DNA of 64,000 nt from Ascidia mentula (GCA_947561715.1 OX387197.1:12893001-12957000), one strand, 5' to 3'. Counted from the first letter of the stretch, positions 24,701-39,086 are shown. Numbers and translations: made by a program. The notes: generated by a model not told the origin, from the letters alone.

Positions 24701-25564
24701 TCGATAAAAAACATTTTTTTTCAGTACAAGCTTTATTATACAGTGGAAAACGCTGATACTCCAGTATTGAGTTTGCGGTTGCACAATGTATGTAACTATG
24801 CGCTTTCAGCACTTGTCCATTTTGCAGTACATAACTTTTCGATAAAAAATATTTTTTTTCAGTACAAGCTTTATTATACAGTGGAAAACGCTGATACTCC
24901 AGTACTGAGTTTGCGGTTGCACAACGTATGTAACCATGAGATTTCAGCACTTGTCCATTTTGCAGCATACGACTTTTCGATAAAAAATATTTTTTTTCAG
25001 TACAAGCTTTATTATACAGTGGAAAACGCTGATACTCCAGTATTGCGTTTGCGGTTGCACAACGTATGTAACTATGCGCTTTCAGCACTTGTCCATTTTG
25101 CAGTATATGACTTTTCGACAAAAAATAGTTTTTTTTCAGTACAAGCTTTATTATACAGTGGAAAACGCTGATACTCCAGTATTGAGTTTGCGGTTGCACA
25201 ACGTATGTAACTATGCGCTTTCAGCACTTGTCCATTTTGCAGTATATGACTTTTCGAAAAAAATTTTTTTTTTCAGTACAAGCTTTATTATACAGTGGAA
25301 AACGCTGATACTCCAGTATTGTGTTTGCGGTTGCACAATGTATGTAACTATGCGCTTTCAGCACTTGTCCATTTTGCAGTACATAACTTTTCGATAAAAA
25401 ATATTTTTTTTCAGTACAAGCTTTATTATACAGTGGAAAACGCTGATACTCCAGTACTGCGTTTGCGGTTGCACAACGTATGTAACCATGAGATTTCAGC
25501 ACTTGTCCATTTTGCAGCATACGACTTTTCGATAAAAAATATTTTTTTTCAGTACAAGCTTTAT
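21701..25564 (+). repeat. 28-monomer higher-order repeat, copy 2 (3864 bp)
   Basis: This copy is almost base-identical to 17837-21700, including the 139/137 pair near 25120 and 25259. That indicates a very recent tandem duplication by unequal exchange. CATGAG monomers fall near 22449, 24105, 24933 and 25489. Confidence 0.93.
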
Positions 25565-26255
25565 TATACAGTGGAAAACGCTGATACTCCAGTATTGCGT
25601 TTGCGGTTGCACAACGTATGTAACTATGCGATTTCAGCACTTGTCCATTTTGCAGTATATGACTTTTCGATAAAAAATATTTTTTTTCAGTACAAGCTTT
25701 ATTATACAGTGGAAAACGCTGATACTCCAGTATTGCGTTTGCGGTTGCACAACGTATGTAACTATGCGATTTCAGCACTTGTCCATTTTGCAGTATATGA
25801 CTTTTCGATAAAAAATATTTTTTTTCAGTACAAGCTTTATTATACAGTGGAAAACGCTGATACTCCAGTATTGAGTTTGCGGTTGCACAACGTATGTAAC
25901 TATGCGATTTCAGCACTTGTCCATTTTGCAGTATATGACTTTTCGATAAAAAATATTTTTTTTCAGTACAAGCTTTATTATACAGTGGAAAACGCTGATA
26001 CTCCAGTATTGAGTTTGCGGTTGCACAACGTATGTAACTATGCGCTTTCAGCACTTGTCCATTTTGCAGTATATGACTTTTCGATAAAAAATATTTTTTT
26101 TCAGTACAAGCTTTATTATACAGTGGAAAACGCTGATACTCCAGTATTGAGTTTGCGGTTGCACAATGTATGTAACTATGCGCTTTCAGCACTTGTCCAT
26201 TTTGCAGTATATGACTTTTCGATAAAACATATTTTTTTTTCAGTACAAGCTTTAT
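25565..26255 (+). repeat. Five-monomer linker ending in a T9 monomer
   Basis: Two TTGCG monomers, then TTGAG monomers, the last with CAATG and the T9 tract. The same closing set (TTGAG, TTGAG with CAATG and T9) also ends blocks at 13686, 29712, 44867, 53689 and 55621. Confidence 0.7.
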
Positions 26256-27639
26256 TATACAGTGGAAAACGCTGATACTCCAGTACTGAGTTTGCGGTTG
26301 CACAACGTATGTAACTATGCGATTTCAGCACTTGTCCATTTTGCAGTATATGACTTTTCGATAAAAAATATTTTTTTTCAGTACAAGCTTTATTATACAG
26401 TGGAAAACGCTGATACTCCAGTATTGCGTTTGCGGTTGCACAACGTATGTAACTATGCGCTTTCAGCACTTGTCCATTTTGCAGTATATGACTTTTCGAT
26501 AAAAAATATTTTTTTTCAGTACAAGCTTTATTATACAGTGGAAAACGCTGATACTCCAGTACTAAGTTTGCGGTTGCACAACGTATGTAACTATGCGATT
26601 TCAGCACTTGTCCATTTTGCAGTATATGACTTTTCGATAAAAAATATTTTTTTTCAGTACAAGCTTTATTATACAGTGGAAAACGCTGATACTCCAGTAT
26701 TGAGTTTGCGGTTGCACAACGTATGTAACTATGCGCTTTCAGCACTTGTCCATTTTGCAGTATATGACTTTTCGATAAAAAATATTTTTTTTCAGTACAA
26801 GCTTTATTATACAGTGGAAAACGCTGATACTCCAGTATTGCGTTTGCGGTTGCACAACGTATGTAACTATGCGATTTCAGCACTTGTCCATTTTGCAGTA
26901 TATGACTTTTCGATAAAACATATTTTTTTTTCAGTACAAGCTTTATTATACAGTGGAAAACGCTGATACTCCAGTACTGAGTTTGCGGTTGCACAACGTA
27001 TGTAACTATGCGATTTCAGCACTTGTCCATTTTGCGGTATATGACTTTTCGATAAAAATTTTTTTTTTTTTAGTACAAGCTTTATTATGCAGTGGAAAAC
27101 GCTGATACTCCAGTACTAAGTTTGCGGTTGCACAACGTATGTAACTATGCGATTTCAGCACTTGTCCATTTTGCAGTATATGACTTTTCGATAAAACACA
27201 TTTTTTTTTCAGTACAAGCTTTATTATACAGTGGAAAACGCTGATACTCCAGTACTGAGTTTGCGGTTGCACAACGTATGTAACTATGCGATTTCAGCAC
27301 TTGTCCATTTTGCAGTATATGACTTTTCGATAAAAATTTTTTTTTTTTTAGTACAAGCTTTATTATACAGTGGAAAACGCTGATACTCCAGTACTAAGTT
27401 TGCGGTTGCACAACGTATGTAACTATGCGATTTCAGCACTTGTCCATTTTGCAGTATATGACTTTTCGATAAAAAATATTTTTTTTCAGTACAAGCTTTA
27501 TTATACAGTGGAAAACGCTGATACTCTAGTATTGAGTTTGCGGTTGCACAACGTATGTAACTATGCGATTTCAGCACTTGTCCATTTTGCAGTATATGAC
27601 TTTTCGATAAAACATATTTTTTTTCAGTACAAGCTTTAT
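26256..27639 (+). repeat. Copy of 13687-15070, offset 12569
   Basis: Monomer order and the TATGCAGTGG marker match 13687 onward. Private changes are TTGCGGTAT near 27035, AAACACATTT near 27196 and GATACTCTAG near 27521. Confidence 0.8.
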
Positions 27640-30600
27640 TATACAGTGGAAAACGCTGATACTCCAGTATTGCGTTTGCGGTTGCACAACGTATGTAACT
27701 ATGCGATTTCAGCACTTGTCCATTTTGCAGTATATGACTTTTCGATAAAACATATTTTTTTTTCAGTACAAGCTTTATTATACAGTGGAAAACGCTGATA
27801 CTCCAGTACTGAGTTTGCGGTTGCACAACGTATGTAACTATGCGATTTCAGCACTTGTCCATTTTGCAGTATATGACTTTTCGATAAAAATTTTTTTTTT
27901 TTTAGTACAAGCTTTATTATACAGTGGAAAACGCTGATACTCCAGTACTAAGTTTGCGGTTGCACAACGTATGTAACTATGCGATTTCAGCACTTGTCCA
28001 TTTTGCAGTATATGACTTTTCGATAAAAAATATTTTTTTTCAGTACAAGCTTTATTATACAGTGGAAAACGCTGATACTCCAGTATTGAGTTTGCGGTTG
28101 CACAACGTATGTAACTATGCGATTTCAGCACTTGTCCATTTTGCAGTATATGACTTTTCGATAAAACATATTTTTTTTCAGTACAAGCTTTATTATACAG
28201 TGGAAAACGCTGATACTCCAGTATTGCGTTTGCGGTTGCACAACGTATGTAACTATGCGATTTCAGCACTTGTCCATTTTGCAGTATATGACTTTTCGAT
28301 AAAAAATATTTTTTTTCAGTACAAGCTTTATTATACAGTGGAAAACGCTGATACTCCAGTATTGCGTTTGCGGTTGCACAACGTATGTAACTATGCGCTT
28401 TCAGCACTTGTCCATTTTGCAGTATATGACTTTTCGATAAAAAATATTTTTTTTCAGTACAAGCTTTATTATACAGTGGAAAACGCTGATACTCCAGTAT
28501 TGAGTTTGCGGTTGCACAACGTATGTAACTATGCGATTTCAGCACTTGTCCATTTTGCAGTACATGACTTTTCGATAAAAAATATTTTTTTTCAGTACAA
28601 GCTTTATTATACAGTGGAAAACGCTGATACTCCAGTATTGAGTTTGCGGTTGCACAACGTATGTAACTATGCGATTTCAGCACTTGTCCATTTTGCAGTA
28701 TATGACTTTTCGATAAAAAATATTTTTTTTCAGTACAAGCTTTATTATACAGTGGAAAACGCTGATACTCCAGTATTGAGTTTGCGGTTGCACAATGTAT
28801 GTAACTATGCGCTTTCAGCACTTGTCCATTTTGCAGTACATAACTTTTCGATAAAAAATATTTTTTTTCAGTACAAGCTTTATTATACAGTGGAAAACGC
28901 TGATACTCCAGTACTGAGTTTGCGGTTGCACAACGTATGTAACCATGAGATTTCAGCACTTGTCCATTTTGCAGCATACGACTTTTCGATAAAAAATATT
29001 TTTTTTCAGTACAAGCTTTATTATACAGTGGAAAACGCTGATACTCCAGTATTGCGTTTGCGGTTGCACAACGTATGTAACTATGCGATTTCAGCACTTG
29101 TCCATTTTGCAGTATATGACTTTTCGATAAAAAATATTTTTTTTCAGTACAAGCTTTATTATACAGTGGAAAACGCTGATACTCCAGTATTGCGTTTGCG
29201 GTTGCACAACGTATGTAACTATGCGATTTCAGCACTTGTCCATTTTGCAGTATATGACTTTTCGATAAAAAATATTTTTTTTCAGTACAAGCTTTATTAT
29301 ACAGTGGAAAACGCTGATACTCCAGTATTGAGTTTGCGGTTGCACAACGTATGTAACTATGCGATTTCAGCACTTGTCCATTTTGCAGTATATGACTTTT
29401 CGATAAAAAATATTTTTTTTCAGTACAAGCTTTATTATACAGTGGAAAACGCTGATACTCCAGTATTGAGTTTGCGGTTGCACAACGTATGTAACTATGC
29501 GCTTTCAGCACTTGTCCATTTTGCAGTATATGACTTTTCGATAAAAAATATTTTTTTTCAGTACAAGCTTTATTATACAGTGGAAAACGCTGATACTCCA
29601 GTATTGAGTTTGCGGTTGCACAATGTATGTAACTATGCGCTTTCAGCACTTGTCCATTTTGCAGTATATGACTTTTCGATAAAACATATTTTTTTTTCAG
29701 TACAAGCTTTATTATACAGTGGAAAACGCTGATACTCCAGTACTGAGTTTGCGGTTGCACAACGTATGTAACTATGCGATTTCAGCACTTGTCCATTTTG
29801 CAGTATATGACTTTTCGATAAAAAATATTTTTTTTCAGTACAAGCTTTATTATACAGTGGAAAACGCTGATACTCCAGTATTGCGTTTCCGGTTGCACAA
29901 CGTATGTAACTATGCGCTTTCAGCACTTGTCCATTTTGCAGTATATGACTTTTCGATAAAAAATATTTTTTTTCAGTACAAGCTTTATTATACAGTGGAA
30001 AACGCTGATACTCCAGTACTAAGTTTGCGGTTGCACAACGTATGTAACTATGCGATTTCAGCACTTGTCCATTTTGCAGTATATGACTTTTCGATAAAAA
30101 ATATTTTTTTTCAGTACAAGCTTTATTATACAGTGGAAAACGCTGATACTCCAGTATTGAGTTTGCGGTTGCACAACGTATGTAACTATGCGCTTTCAGC
30201 ACTTGTCCATTTTGCAGTATATGACTTTTCGATAAAAAATATTTTTTTTCAGTACAAGCTTTATTATACAGTGGAAAACGCTGATACTCCAGTATTGCGT
30301 TTGCGGTTGCACAACGTATGTAACTATGCGATTTCAGCACTTGTCCATTTTGCAGTATATGACTTTTCGATAAAACATATTTTTTTTTCAGTACAAGCTT
30401 TATTATACAGTGGAAAACGCTGATACTCCAGTACTGAGTTTGCGGTTGCACAACGTATGTAACTATGCGATTTCAGCACTTGTCCATTTTGCAGTATATG
30501 ACTTTTCGATAAAAATTTTTTTTTTTTTAGTACAAGCTTTATTATACAGTGGAAAACGCTGATACTCCAGTACTAAGTTTGCGGTTGCACAACGTATGTA

Positions 30601-31232
30601 ACTATGCGATTTCAGAACTTGTCCATTTTGCAGTATATGACTTTTCGATAAAAAATATTTTTTTTCAGTACAAGCTTTATTATACAGTGGAAAACGCTGA
30701 TACTCCAGTATTGAGTTTGCGCTTGCACAACGTATGTAACTATGCGATTTCAGTACTTGTCCATTTTGCAGTATATGACTTTTCGATAAAAAATATTTTT
30801 TTTCAGTACAAGCTTTATTATACAGTGGAAAACGCTGATACTCCAGTATTGAGTTTGCGGTTGCACAACGTATGTAACTATGCGATTTCAGCACTTGTCC
30901 ATTTTGCAGTATATGACTTTTCGATAAAAAATATTTTTTTTCAGTACAAGCTTTATTATACAGTGGAAAACGCTGATACTCCAGTATTGAGTTTGCGGTT
31001 GCACAACGTATGTAACTATGCGATTTCAGCACTTGTCCATTTTGCAGTATATGACTTTTCGATAAAAAATATTTTTTTTCAGTACAAGCTTTATTATACA
31101 GTGGAAAACGCTGATACTCCAGTATTGAGTTTGCGGTTGCACAACGTATGTAACTATGCGCTTTCAGCACTTGTCCATTTTGCAGTATATGACTTTTCGA
31201 TAAAAAACATTTTTTTTCAGTACAAGCTTTAT

Positions 31233-33420
31233 TATACAGTGGAAAACGCTGATACTCCAGTATTGAGTTTGCGGTTGCACAATGTATGTAACTATGCGCT
31301 TTCAGCACTTGTCCATTTTGCAGTACATAACTTTTCGATAAAAAATATTTTTTTTCAGTACAAGCTTTATTATACAGTGGAAAACGCTGATACTCCAGTA
31401 CTGAGTTTGCGGTTGCACAACGTATGTAACCATGAGATTTCAGCACTTGTCCATTTTGCAGCATACGACTTTTCGATAAAAAATATTTTTTTTCAGTACA
31501 AGCTTTATTATACAGTGGAAAACGCTGATACTCCAGTATTGCGTTTGCGGTTGCACAACGTATGTAACTATGCGCTTTCAGCACTTGTCCATTTTGCAGT
31601 ATATGACTTTTCGACAAAAAATATTTTTTTTCAGTACAAGCTTTATTATACAGTGGAAAACGCTGATACTCCAGTATTGAGTTTGCGGTTGCACAACGTA
31701 TGTAACTATGCGCTTTCAGCACTTGTCCATTTTGCAGTATATGACTTTTCGAAAAAAATTGTTTTTTTCAGTACAAGCTTTATTATACAGTGGAAAACGC
31801 TGATACTCCAGTATTGTGTTTGCGGTTGCACAATGTATGTAACTATGCGCTTTCAGCACTTGTCCATTTTGCAGTACATAACTTTTCGATAAAAAATATT
31901 TTTTTTCAGTACAAGCTTTATTATACAGTGGAAAACGCTGATACTCCAGTATTGCGTTTGCGGTTGCACAACGTATGTAACTATGCGATTTCAGCACTTG
32001 TCCATTTTGCAGTATATGACTTTTCGATAAAAAATATTTTTTTTCAGTACAAGCTTTATTATACAGTGGAAAACGCTGATACTCCAGTATTGCGTTTGCG
32101 GTTGCACAACGTATGTAACTATGCGATTTCAGCACTTGTCCATTTTGCAGTATATGACTTTTCGATAAAAAATATTTTTTTTCAGTACAAGCTTTATTAT
32201 ACAGTGGAAAACGCTGATACTCCAGTATTGCGTTTGCGGTTGCACAACGTATGTAACTATGCGCTTTCAGCACTTGTCCATTTTGCAGTATATGACTTTT
32301 CGATAAAAAATATTTTTTTTCAGTACAAGCTTTATTATACAGTGGAAAACGCTGATACTCCAGTATTGAGTTTGCGGTTGCACAACGTATGTAACTATGC
32401 GATTTCAGCACTTGTCCATTTTGCAGTATATGACTTTTCGATAAAACATATTTTTTTTTCAGTACAAGCTTTATTATACAGTGGAAAACGCTGATACTCC
32501 AGTACTGAGTTTGCGGTTGCACAACGTATGTAACTATGCGATTTCAGCACTTGTCCATTTTGCAGTATATGACTTTTCGATAAAAAATATTTTTTTTCAG
32601 TACAAGCTTTATTATACAGTGGAAAACGCTGATACTCCAGTATTGCGTTTGCGGTTGCACAACGTATGTAACTATGCGATTTCAGCACTTGTCCATTTTG
32701 CAGTATATGACTTTTCGATAAAAAATATTTTTTTTCAGTACAAGCTTTATTATACAGTGGAAAACGCTGATACTCCAGTACTATGTAACTATGCGATTTC
32801 AGCACTTGTCCATTTTGCAGTATATGACTTTTCGATAAAAAATATTTTTTTTCAGTACAAGCTTTATTATACAGTGGAAAACGCTGATACTCCAGTATTA
32901 AGTTTGCGGTTGCACAACGTATGTAACTATGCGATTTCAGCACTTGTCCATTTTGCAGTATATGACTTTTCGATAAAAAATATTTTTTTTCAGTACAAGC
33001 TTTATTATACAGTGGAAAACGCTGATACTCCAGTATTGAGTTTGCGGTTGCACAACGTATGTAACTATGCGCTTTCAGCACTTGTCCATTTTGCAGTATA
33101 TGACTTTTCGATAAAAAATATTTTTTTTTAGTACAAGCTTTGTTATACAGTGGAAAACGCTGATACTCCAGTATTGAGTTTGCGGTTGCACAATGTATGT
33201 AACTATGCGCTTTCAGCACTTGTCCATTTTGCAGTATATGACTTTTCGATAAAACATATTTTTTTTTCAGTACAAGCTTTATTATACAGTGGAAAACGCT
33301 GATACTCCAGTACTGAGTTTGCGGTTGCACAACGTATGTAACTATGCGATTTCAGCACTTGTCCATTTTGCAGTATATGACTTTTCGATAAAAAATATTT
33401 TTTTTCAGTACAAGCTTTAT
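31233..33420 (+). repeat. Block repeated at 37569-39756 (offset 6336)
   Basis: Both blocks contain ACATAAC and CATGAG monomers, a CGACAAAA monomer, a 137-bp CGAAAAAAA monomer, a TTGTG/ACATAAC monomer, the 117-bp monomer and an AAGCTTTGTTA monomer, in the same order. The poly-T of the 137-bp monomer differs (TTGT7 here, T10 in the other). A third copy lies within 46388-48575. Confidence 0.85.
32751..32867 (+). repeat. Truncated 117-bp monomer with 21-bp deletion, copy 1
   Basis: CCAGTACT is joined directly to ATGTAACTATGC at 32782/32783. The missing 21 bases correspond to monomer positions 33-53 and include the GTTG-CA-CAAC dyad and two CpGs. The deletion is a multiple of three, so the stop-free frames are not broken. 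Confidence 0.95.
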
Positions 33421-34526
33421 TATACAGTGGAAAACGCTGATACTCCAGTATTGCGTTTGCGGTTGCACAACGTATGTAACTATGCGCTTTCAGCACTTGT
33501 CCATTTTGCAGTATATGACTTTTCGATAAAAATTATTTTTTTTCAGTACAAGCTTTATTATACAGTGGAAAACGCTGATACTCCAGTACTAAGTTTGCGG
33601 TTGCACAACGTATGTAACTATGCGATTTCAGCACTTGTCCATTTTGCAGTATATGACTTTTCGATAAAAAATATTTTTTTTCAGTACAAGCTTTATTATA
33701 CAGTGGAAAACGCTGATACTCCAGTATTGAGTTTGCGGTTGCACAACGTATGTAACTATGCGCTTTCAGCACTTGTCCATTTTGCAGTATATGACTTTTC
33801 GATAAAAAATATTTTTTTTCAGTACAAGCTTTATTATACAGTGGAAAACGCTGATACTCCAGTATTGCGTTTGCGGTTGCACAACGTATGTAACTATGCG
33901 ATTTCAGCACTTGTCCATTTTGCAGTATATGACTTTTCGATAAAACATATTTTTTTTTCAGTACAAGCTTTATTATACAGTGGAAAACGCTGATACTCCA
34001 GTACTGAGTTTGCGGTTGCACAACGTATGTAACTATGCGATTTCAGCACTTGTCCATTTTGCAGTATATGACTTTTCGATAAAAATTTTTTTTTTTTTAG
34101 TACAAGCTTTATTATACAGTGGAAAACGCTGATACTCCAGTACTAAGTTTGCGGTTGCACAACGTATGTAACTATGCGATTTCAGCACTTGTCCATTTTG
34201 CAGTATATGACTTTTCGATAAAAAATATTGTTTTTCAGTACAAGCTTTATTATACAGTGGAAAACGCTGATACTCCAGTATTGAGTTTGCGGTTGCACAA
34301 CGTATGTAACTATGCGATTTCAGCACTTGTCCATTTTGCAGTACATGACTTTTCGATAAAAAATATTTTTTTTCAGTACAAGCTTTATTATACAGTGGAA
34401 AACGCTGATACTCCAGTATTGAGTTTGCGGTTGCACAACGTATGTAACTATGCGATTTCAGCACTTGTCCATTTTGCAGTATATGACTTTAGGATAAAAA
34501 ATATTTTTTTTCAGTACAAGCTTTAT

Positions 34527-36740
34527 TATACAGTGGAAAACGCTGATACTCCAGTATTGAGTTTGCGGTTGCACAATGTATGTAACTATGCGCTTTCAGC
34601 ACTTGTCCATTTTGCAGTACATAACTTTTCGATAAAAAATATTTTTTTTCAGTACAAGCTTTATTATACAGTGGAAAACGCTGATACTCCAGTACTGAGT
34701 TTGCGGTTGCACAACGTATGTAACCATGAGATTTCAGCACTTGTCCATTTTGCAGCATACGACTTTTCGATAAAAAATATTTTTTTTCAGTACAAGCTTT
34801 ATTATACAGTGGAAAACGCTGATACTCCAGTATTGCGTTTGCGGTTGCACAACGTATGTAACTATGCGATTTCAACACTTGTCCATTTTGCAGTATATGA
34901 CTTTTCGATAAAAAATATTTTTTTTCAGTACAAGCTTTATTATACAGTGGAAAACGCTGATACTCCAGTATTGCGTTTGCGGTTGCACAACGTATGTAAC
35001 TATGCGATTTCAGCACTTGTCCATTTTGCAGTATATGACTTTTCGATAAAAAATATTTTTTTTCAGTACAAGCTTTATTATACAGTGGAAAACGCTGATA
35101 CTCCAGTATTGCGTTTGCGGTTGCACAACGTATGTAACTATGCGCTTTCAGCACTTGTCCATTTTGCAGTATATGACTTTTCGATAAAAAATATTTTTTT
35201 TCAGTACAAGCTTTATTATACAGTGGAAAACGCTGATACTCCAGTATTGAGTTTGCGGTTGCACAACGTATGTAACTATGCGATTTCAGCACATGTCCAT
35301 TTTGCAGTATATGACTTTTCGATAAAACATATTTTTTTTTCAGTACAAGCTTTATTATACAGTGGAAAACGCTGATACTCCAGTATTGCGTTTGCGGTTG
35401 CACAACGTATGTAACTATGCGATTTCAGCACTTGTCCATTTTGCAGTATATGACTTTTCGATAAAACATATTTTTTTTTCAGTACAAGCTTTATTATACA
35501 GTGGAAAACGCTGATACTCCAGTACTGAGTTTGCGGTTGCACAACGTATGTAACTATGCGATTTCAGCACTTGTCCATTTTGCAGTATATGACTTTTCGA
35601 TAAAAATTTTTTTTTTTTTAGTACAAGCTTTATTATACAGTGGAAAACGCTGATACTCCAGTACTAAGTTTGCGGTTGCACAATGTATGTAACTATGCGC
35701 TTTCAGCACTTGTCCATTTTGCAGTACATAACTTTTCGATAAAAAATATTTTTTTTCAGTACAAGCTTTATTATACAGTGGAAAACGCTGATACTCCAGT
35801 ACTGAGTTTGCGGTTGCACAACGTATGTAACCATGAGATTTCAGCACTTGTCCATTTTGCAGCATACGACTTTTCGATAAAAAATATTTTTTTTCAGTAC
35901 AAGCTTTATTATACAGTGGAAAACGCTGATACTCCAGTATTGCGTTTGCGGTTGCACAACGTATGTAACTATGCGATTTCAACACTTGTCCATTTTGCAG
36001 TATATGACTTTTCGATAAAAAATATTTTTTTTCAGTACAAGCTTTATTATACAGTGGAAAACGCTGATACTCCAGTATTGCGTTTGCGGTTGCACAACGT
36101 ATGTAACTATGCGATTTCAGCACTTGTCCATTTTGCAGTATATGACTTTTCGATAAAAAATATTTTTTTTCAGTACAAGCTTTATTATACAGTGGAAAAC
36201 GCTGATACTCCAGTATTGCGTTTGCGGTTGCACAACGTATGTAACTATGCGCTTTCAGCACTTGTCCATTTTGCAGTATATGACTTTTCGATAAAAAATA
36301 TTTTTTTTCAGTACAAGCTTTATTATACAGTGGAAAACGCTGATACTCCAGTATTGAGTTTGCGGTTGCACAACGTATGTAACTATGCGATTTCAGCACT
36401 TGTCCATTTTGCAGTATATGACTTTTCGATAAAACATATTTTTTTTTCAGTACAAGCTTTATTATACAGTGGAAAACGCTGATACTCCAGTATTGCGTTT
36501 GCGGTTGCACAACGTATGTAACTATGCGATTTCAGCACTTGTCCATTTTGCAGTATATGACTTTTCGATAAAACATATTTTTTTTTCAGTACAAGCTTTA
36601 TTATACAGTGGAAAACGCTGATACTCCAGTACTGAGTTTGCGGTTGCACAACGTATGTAACTATGCGATTTCAGCACTTGTCCATTTTGCAGTATATGAC
36701 TTTTCGATAAAAATTTTTTTTTTTTTAGTACAAGCTTTAT
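34527..36740 (+). repeat. 8-monomer tandem unit, two copies (1107 bp each)
   Basis: Copies are 34527-35633 and 35634-36740. Each holds an ACATAAC monomer, a CATGAG monomer, a TTGCG monomer with the rare TTTCAACACTT, two TTGCG monomers, two T9 monomers and a T13 monomer. Three 139-bp monomers give 8 x 138 + 3. The second copy opens with CTAAG where the first has TTGAG. The GCACATGTCC change near 35290 is only in the first copy. Confidence 0.88.
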
Positions 36741-37844
36741 TATACAGTGGAAAACGCTGATACTCCAGTACTAAGTTTGCGGTTGCACAACGTATGTAAC
36801 TATGCGATTTCAGCACTTGTCCATTTTGCAGTATATGACTTTTCGATAAAAAATATTTTTTTTCAGTACAAGCTTTATTATACAGTGGAAAACGCTGATA
36901 CTCCAGTATTGAGTTTGCGGTTGCACAACGTATGTAACTATGCGATTTCAGCACTTGTCCATTTTGCAGTATATGACTTTTCGATAAAACATATTTTTTT
37001 TCAGTACAAGCTTTATTATACAGTGGAAAACGCTGATACTCCAGTATTGCGTTTGCGGTTGCACAACGTATGTAACTATGCGATTTCAGCACTTGTCCAT
37101 TTTGCAGTATATGACTTTTCGATAAAAAATATTTTTTTTCAGTACAAGCTTTATTATACAGTGGAAAACGCTGATACTCCAGTATTGCGTTTGCGGTTGC
37201 ACAACGTATGTAACTATTCGCTTTCAGCACTTGTCCATTTTGCAGTATATGACTTTTCGATAAAAAATATTTTTTTTCAGTACAAGCTTTATTATACAGT
37301 GGAAAACGCTGATACTCCAGTATTGAGTTTGCGGTTGCACAACGTATGTAACTATGCGATTTCAGCACTTGTCCATTTTGCAGTACATGACTTTTCGATA
37401 AAAAATATTTTTTTTCAGTACAAGCTTTATTATACAGTGGAAAACGCTGATACTCCAGTATTGAGTTTGCGGTTGCACAACGTATGTAACTATGCGATTT
37501 CAGCACTTGTCCATTTTGCAGTATATGACTTTTCGATAAAAAATATTTTTTTTCAGAACAAGCTTTATTATACAGTGGAAAACGCTGATACTCCAGTATT
37601 GAGTTTGCGGTTGCACAATGTATGTAACTATGCGCTTTCAGCACTTGTCCATTTTGCAGTACATAACTTTTCGATAAAAAATATTTTTTTTCAGTACAAG
37701 CTTTATTATACAGTGGAAAACGCTGATACTCCAGTACTGAGTTTGCGGTTGCACAACGTATGTAACCATGAGATTTCAGCACTTGTCCATTTTGCAGCAT
37801 ACGACTTTTCGATAAAAAATATTTTTTTTCAGTACAAGCTTTAT
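36741..37844 (+). repeat. 8-monomer core cassette with private markers
   Basis: Order is CTAAG, ACAT, TTGCG, TTGCG, GTACATGAC, TTGAG, ACATAAC, CATGAG. Two changes mark this lineage: AACTATTCGC near 37212 and CAGAACAAGC near 37555. Both recur at 52372/52713 and 54304/54645, so those three cassettes share a recent ancestor. Confidence 0.85.
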
Positions 37845-39086
37845 TATACAGTGGAAAACGCTGATACTCCAGTATTGCGTTTGCGGTTGCACAACGTATG
37901 TAACTATGCGCTTTCAGCACTTGTCCATTTTGCAGTATATGACTTTTCGACAAAAAATATTTTTTTTCAGAACAAGCTTTATTATACAGTGGAAAACGCT
38001 GATACTCCAGTATTGAGTTTGCGGTTGCACAACGTATGTAACTATGCGCTTTCAGCACTTGTCCATTTTGCAGTATATGACTTTTCGAAAAAAATTTTTT
38101 TTTTCAGTACAAGCTTTATTATACAGTGGAAAACGCTGATACTCCAGTATTGTGTTTGCGGTTGCACAATGTATGTAACTATGCGCTTTCAGCACTTGTC
38201 CATTTTGCAGTACATAACTTTTCGATAAAAAATATTTTTTTTCAGTACAAGCTTTATTATACAGTGGAAAACGCTGATACTCCAGTATTGCGTTTGCGGT
38301 TGCACAACGTATGTAACTATGCGATTTCAGCACTTGTCCATTTTGCAGTATATGACTTTTCGATAAAAAATATTTTTTTTCAGTACAAGCTTTATTATAC
38401 AGTGGAAAACGCTGATACTCCAGTATTGCGTTTGCGGTTGCACAACGTATGTAACTATGCGATTTCAGCACTTGTCCATTTTGCAGTATATGACTTTTCG
38501 ATAAAAAATATTTTTTTTCAGTACAAGCTTTATTATACAGTGGAAAACGCTGATACTCCAGTATTGCGTTTGCGGTTGCACAACGTATGTAACTATGCGC
38601 TTTCAGCACTTGTCCATTTTGCAGTATATGACTTTTCGATAAAAAATATTTTTTTTCAGTACAAGCTTTATTATACAGTGGAAAACGCTGATACTCCAGT
38701 ATTGAGTTTGCGGTTGCACAACGTATGTAACTATGCGATTTCAGCACTTGTCCATTTTGCAGTATATGACTTTTCGATAAAACATATTTTTTTTTCAGTA
38801 CAAGCTTTATTATACAGTGGAAAACGCTGATACTCCAGTACTGAGTTTGCGGTTGCACAACGTATGTAACTATGCGATTTCAGCACTTGTCCATTTTGCA
38901 GTATATGACTTTTCGATAAAAAATATTTTTTTTCAGTACAAGCTTTATTATACAGTGGAAAACGCTGATACTCCAGTATTGCGTTTGCGGTTGCACAACG
39001 TATGTAACTATGCGATTTCAGCACTTGTCCATTTTGCAGTATATGACTTTTCGATAAAAAATATTTTTTTTCAGTACAAGCTTTAT

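Noticed and set aside
32751..32867. Mobile element insertion or excision scar at the 117-bp monomer
   Set aside because: It is a simple 21-bp internal deletion, without target-site duplication or foreign bases.
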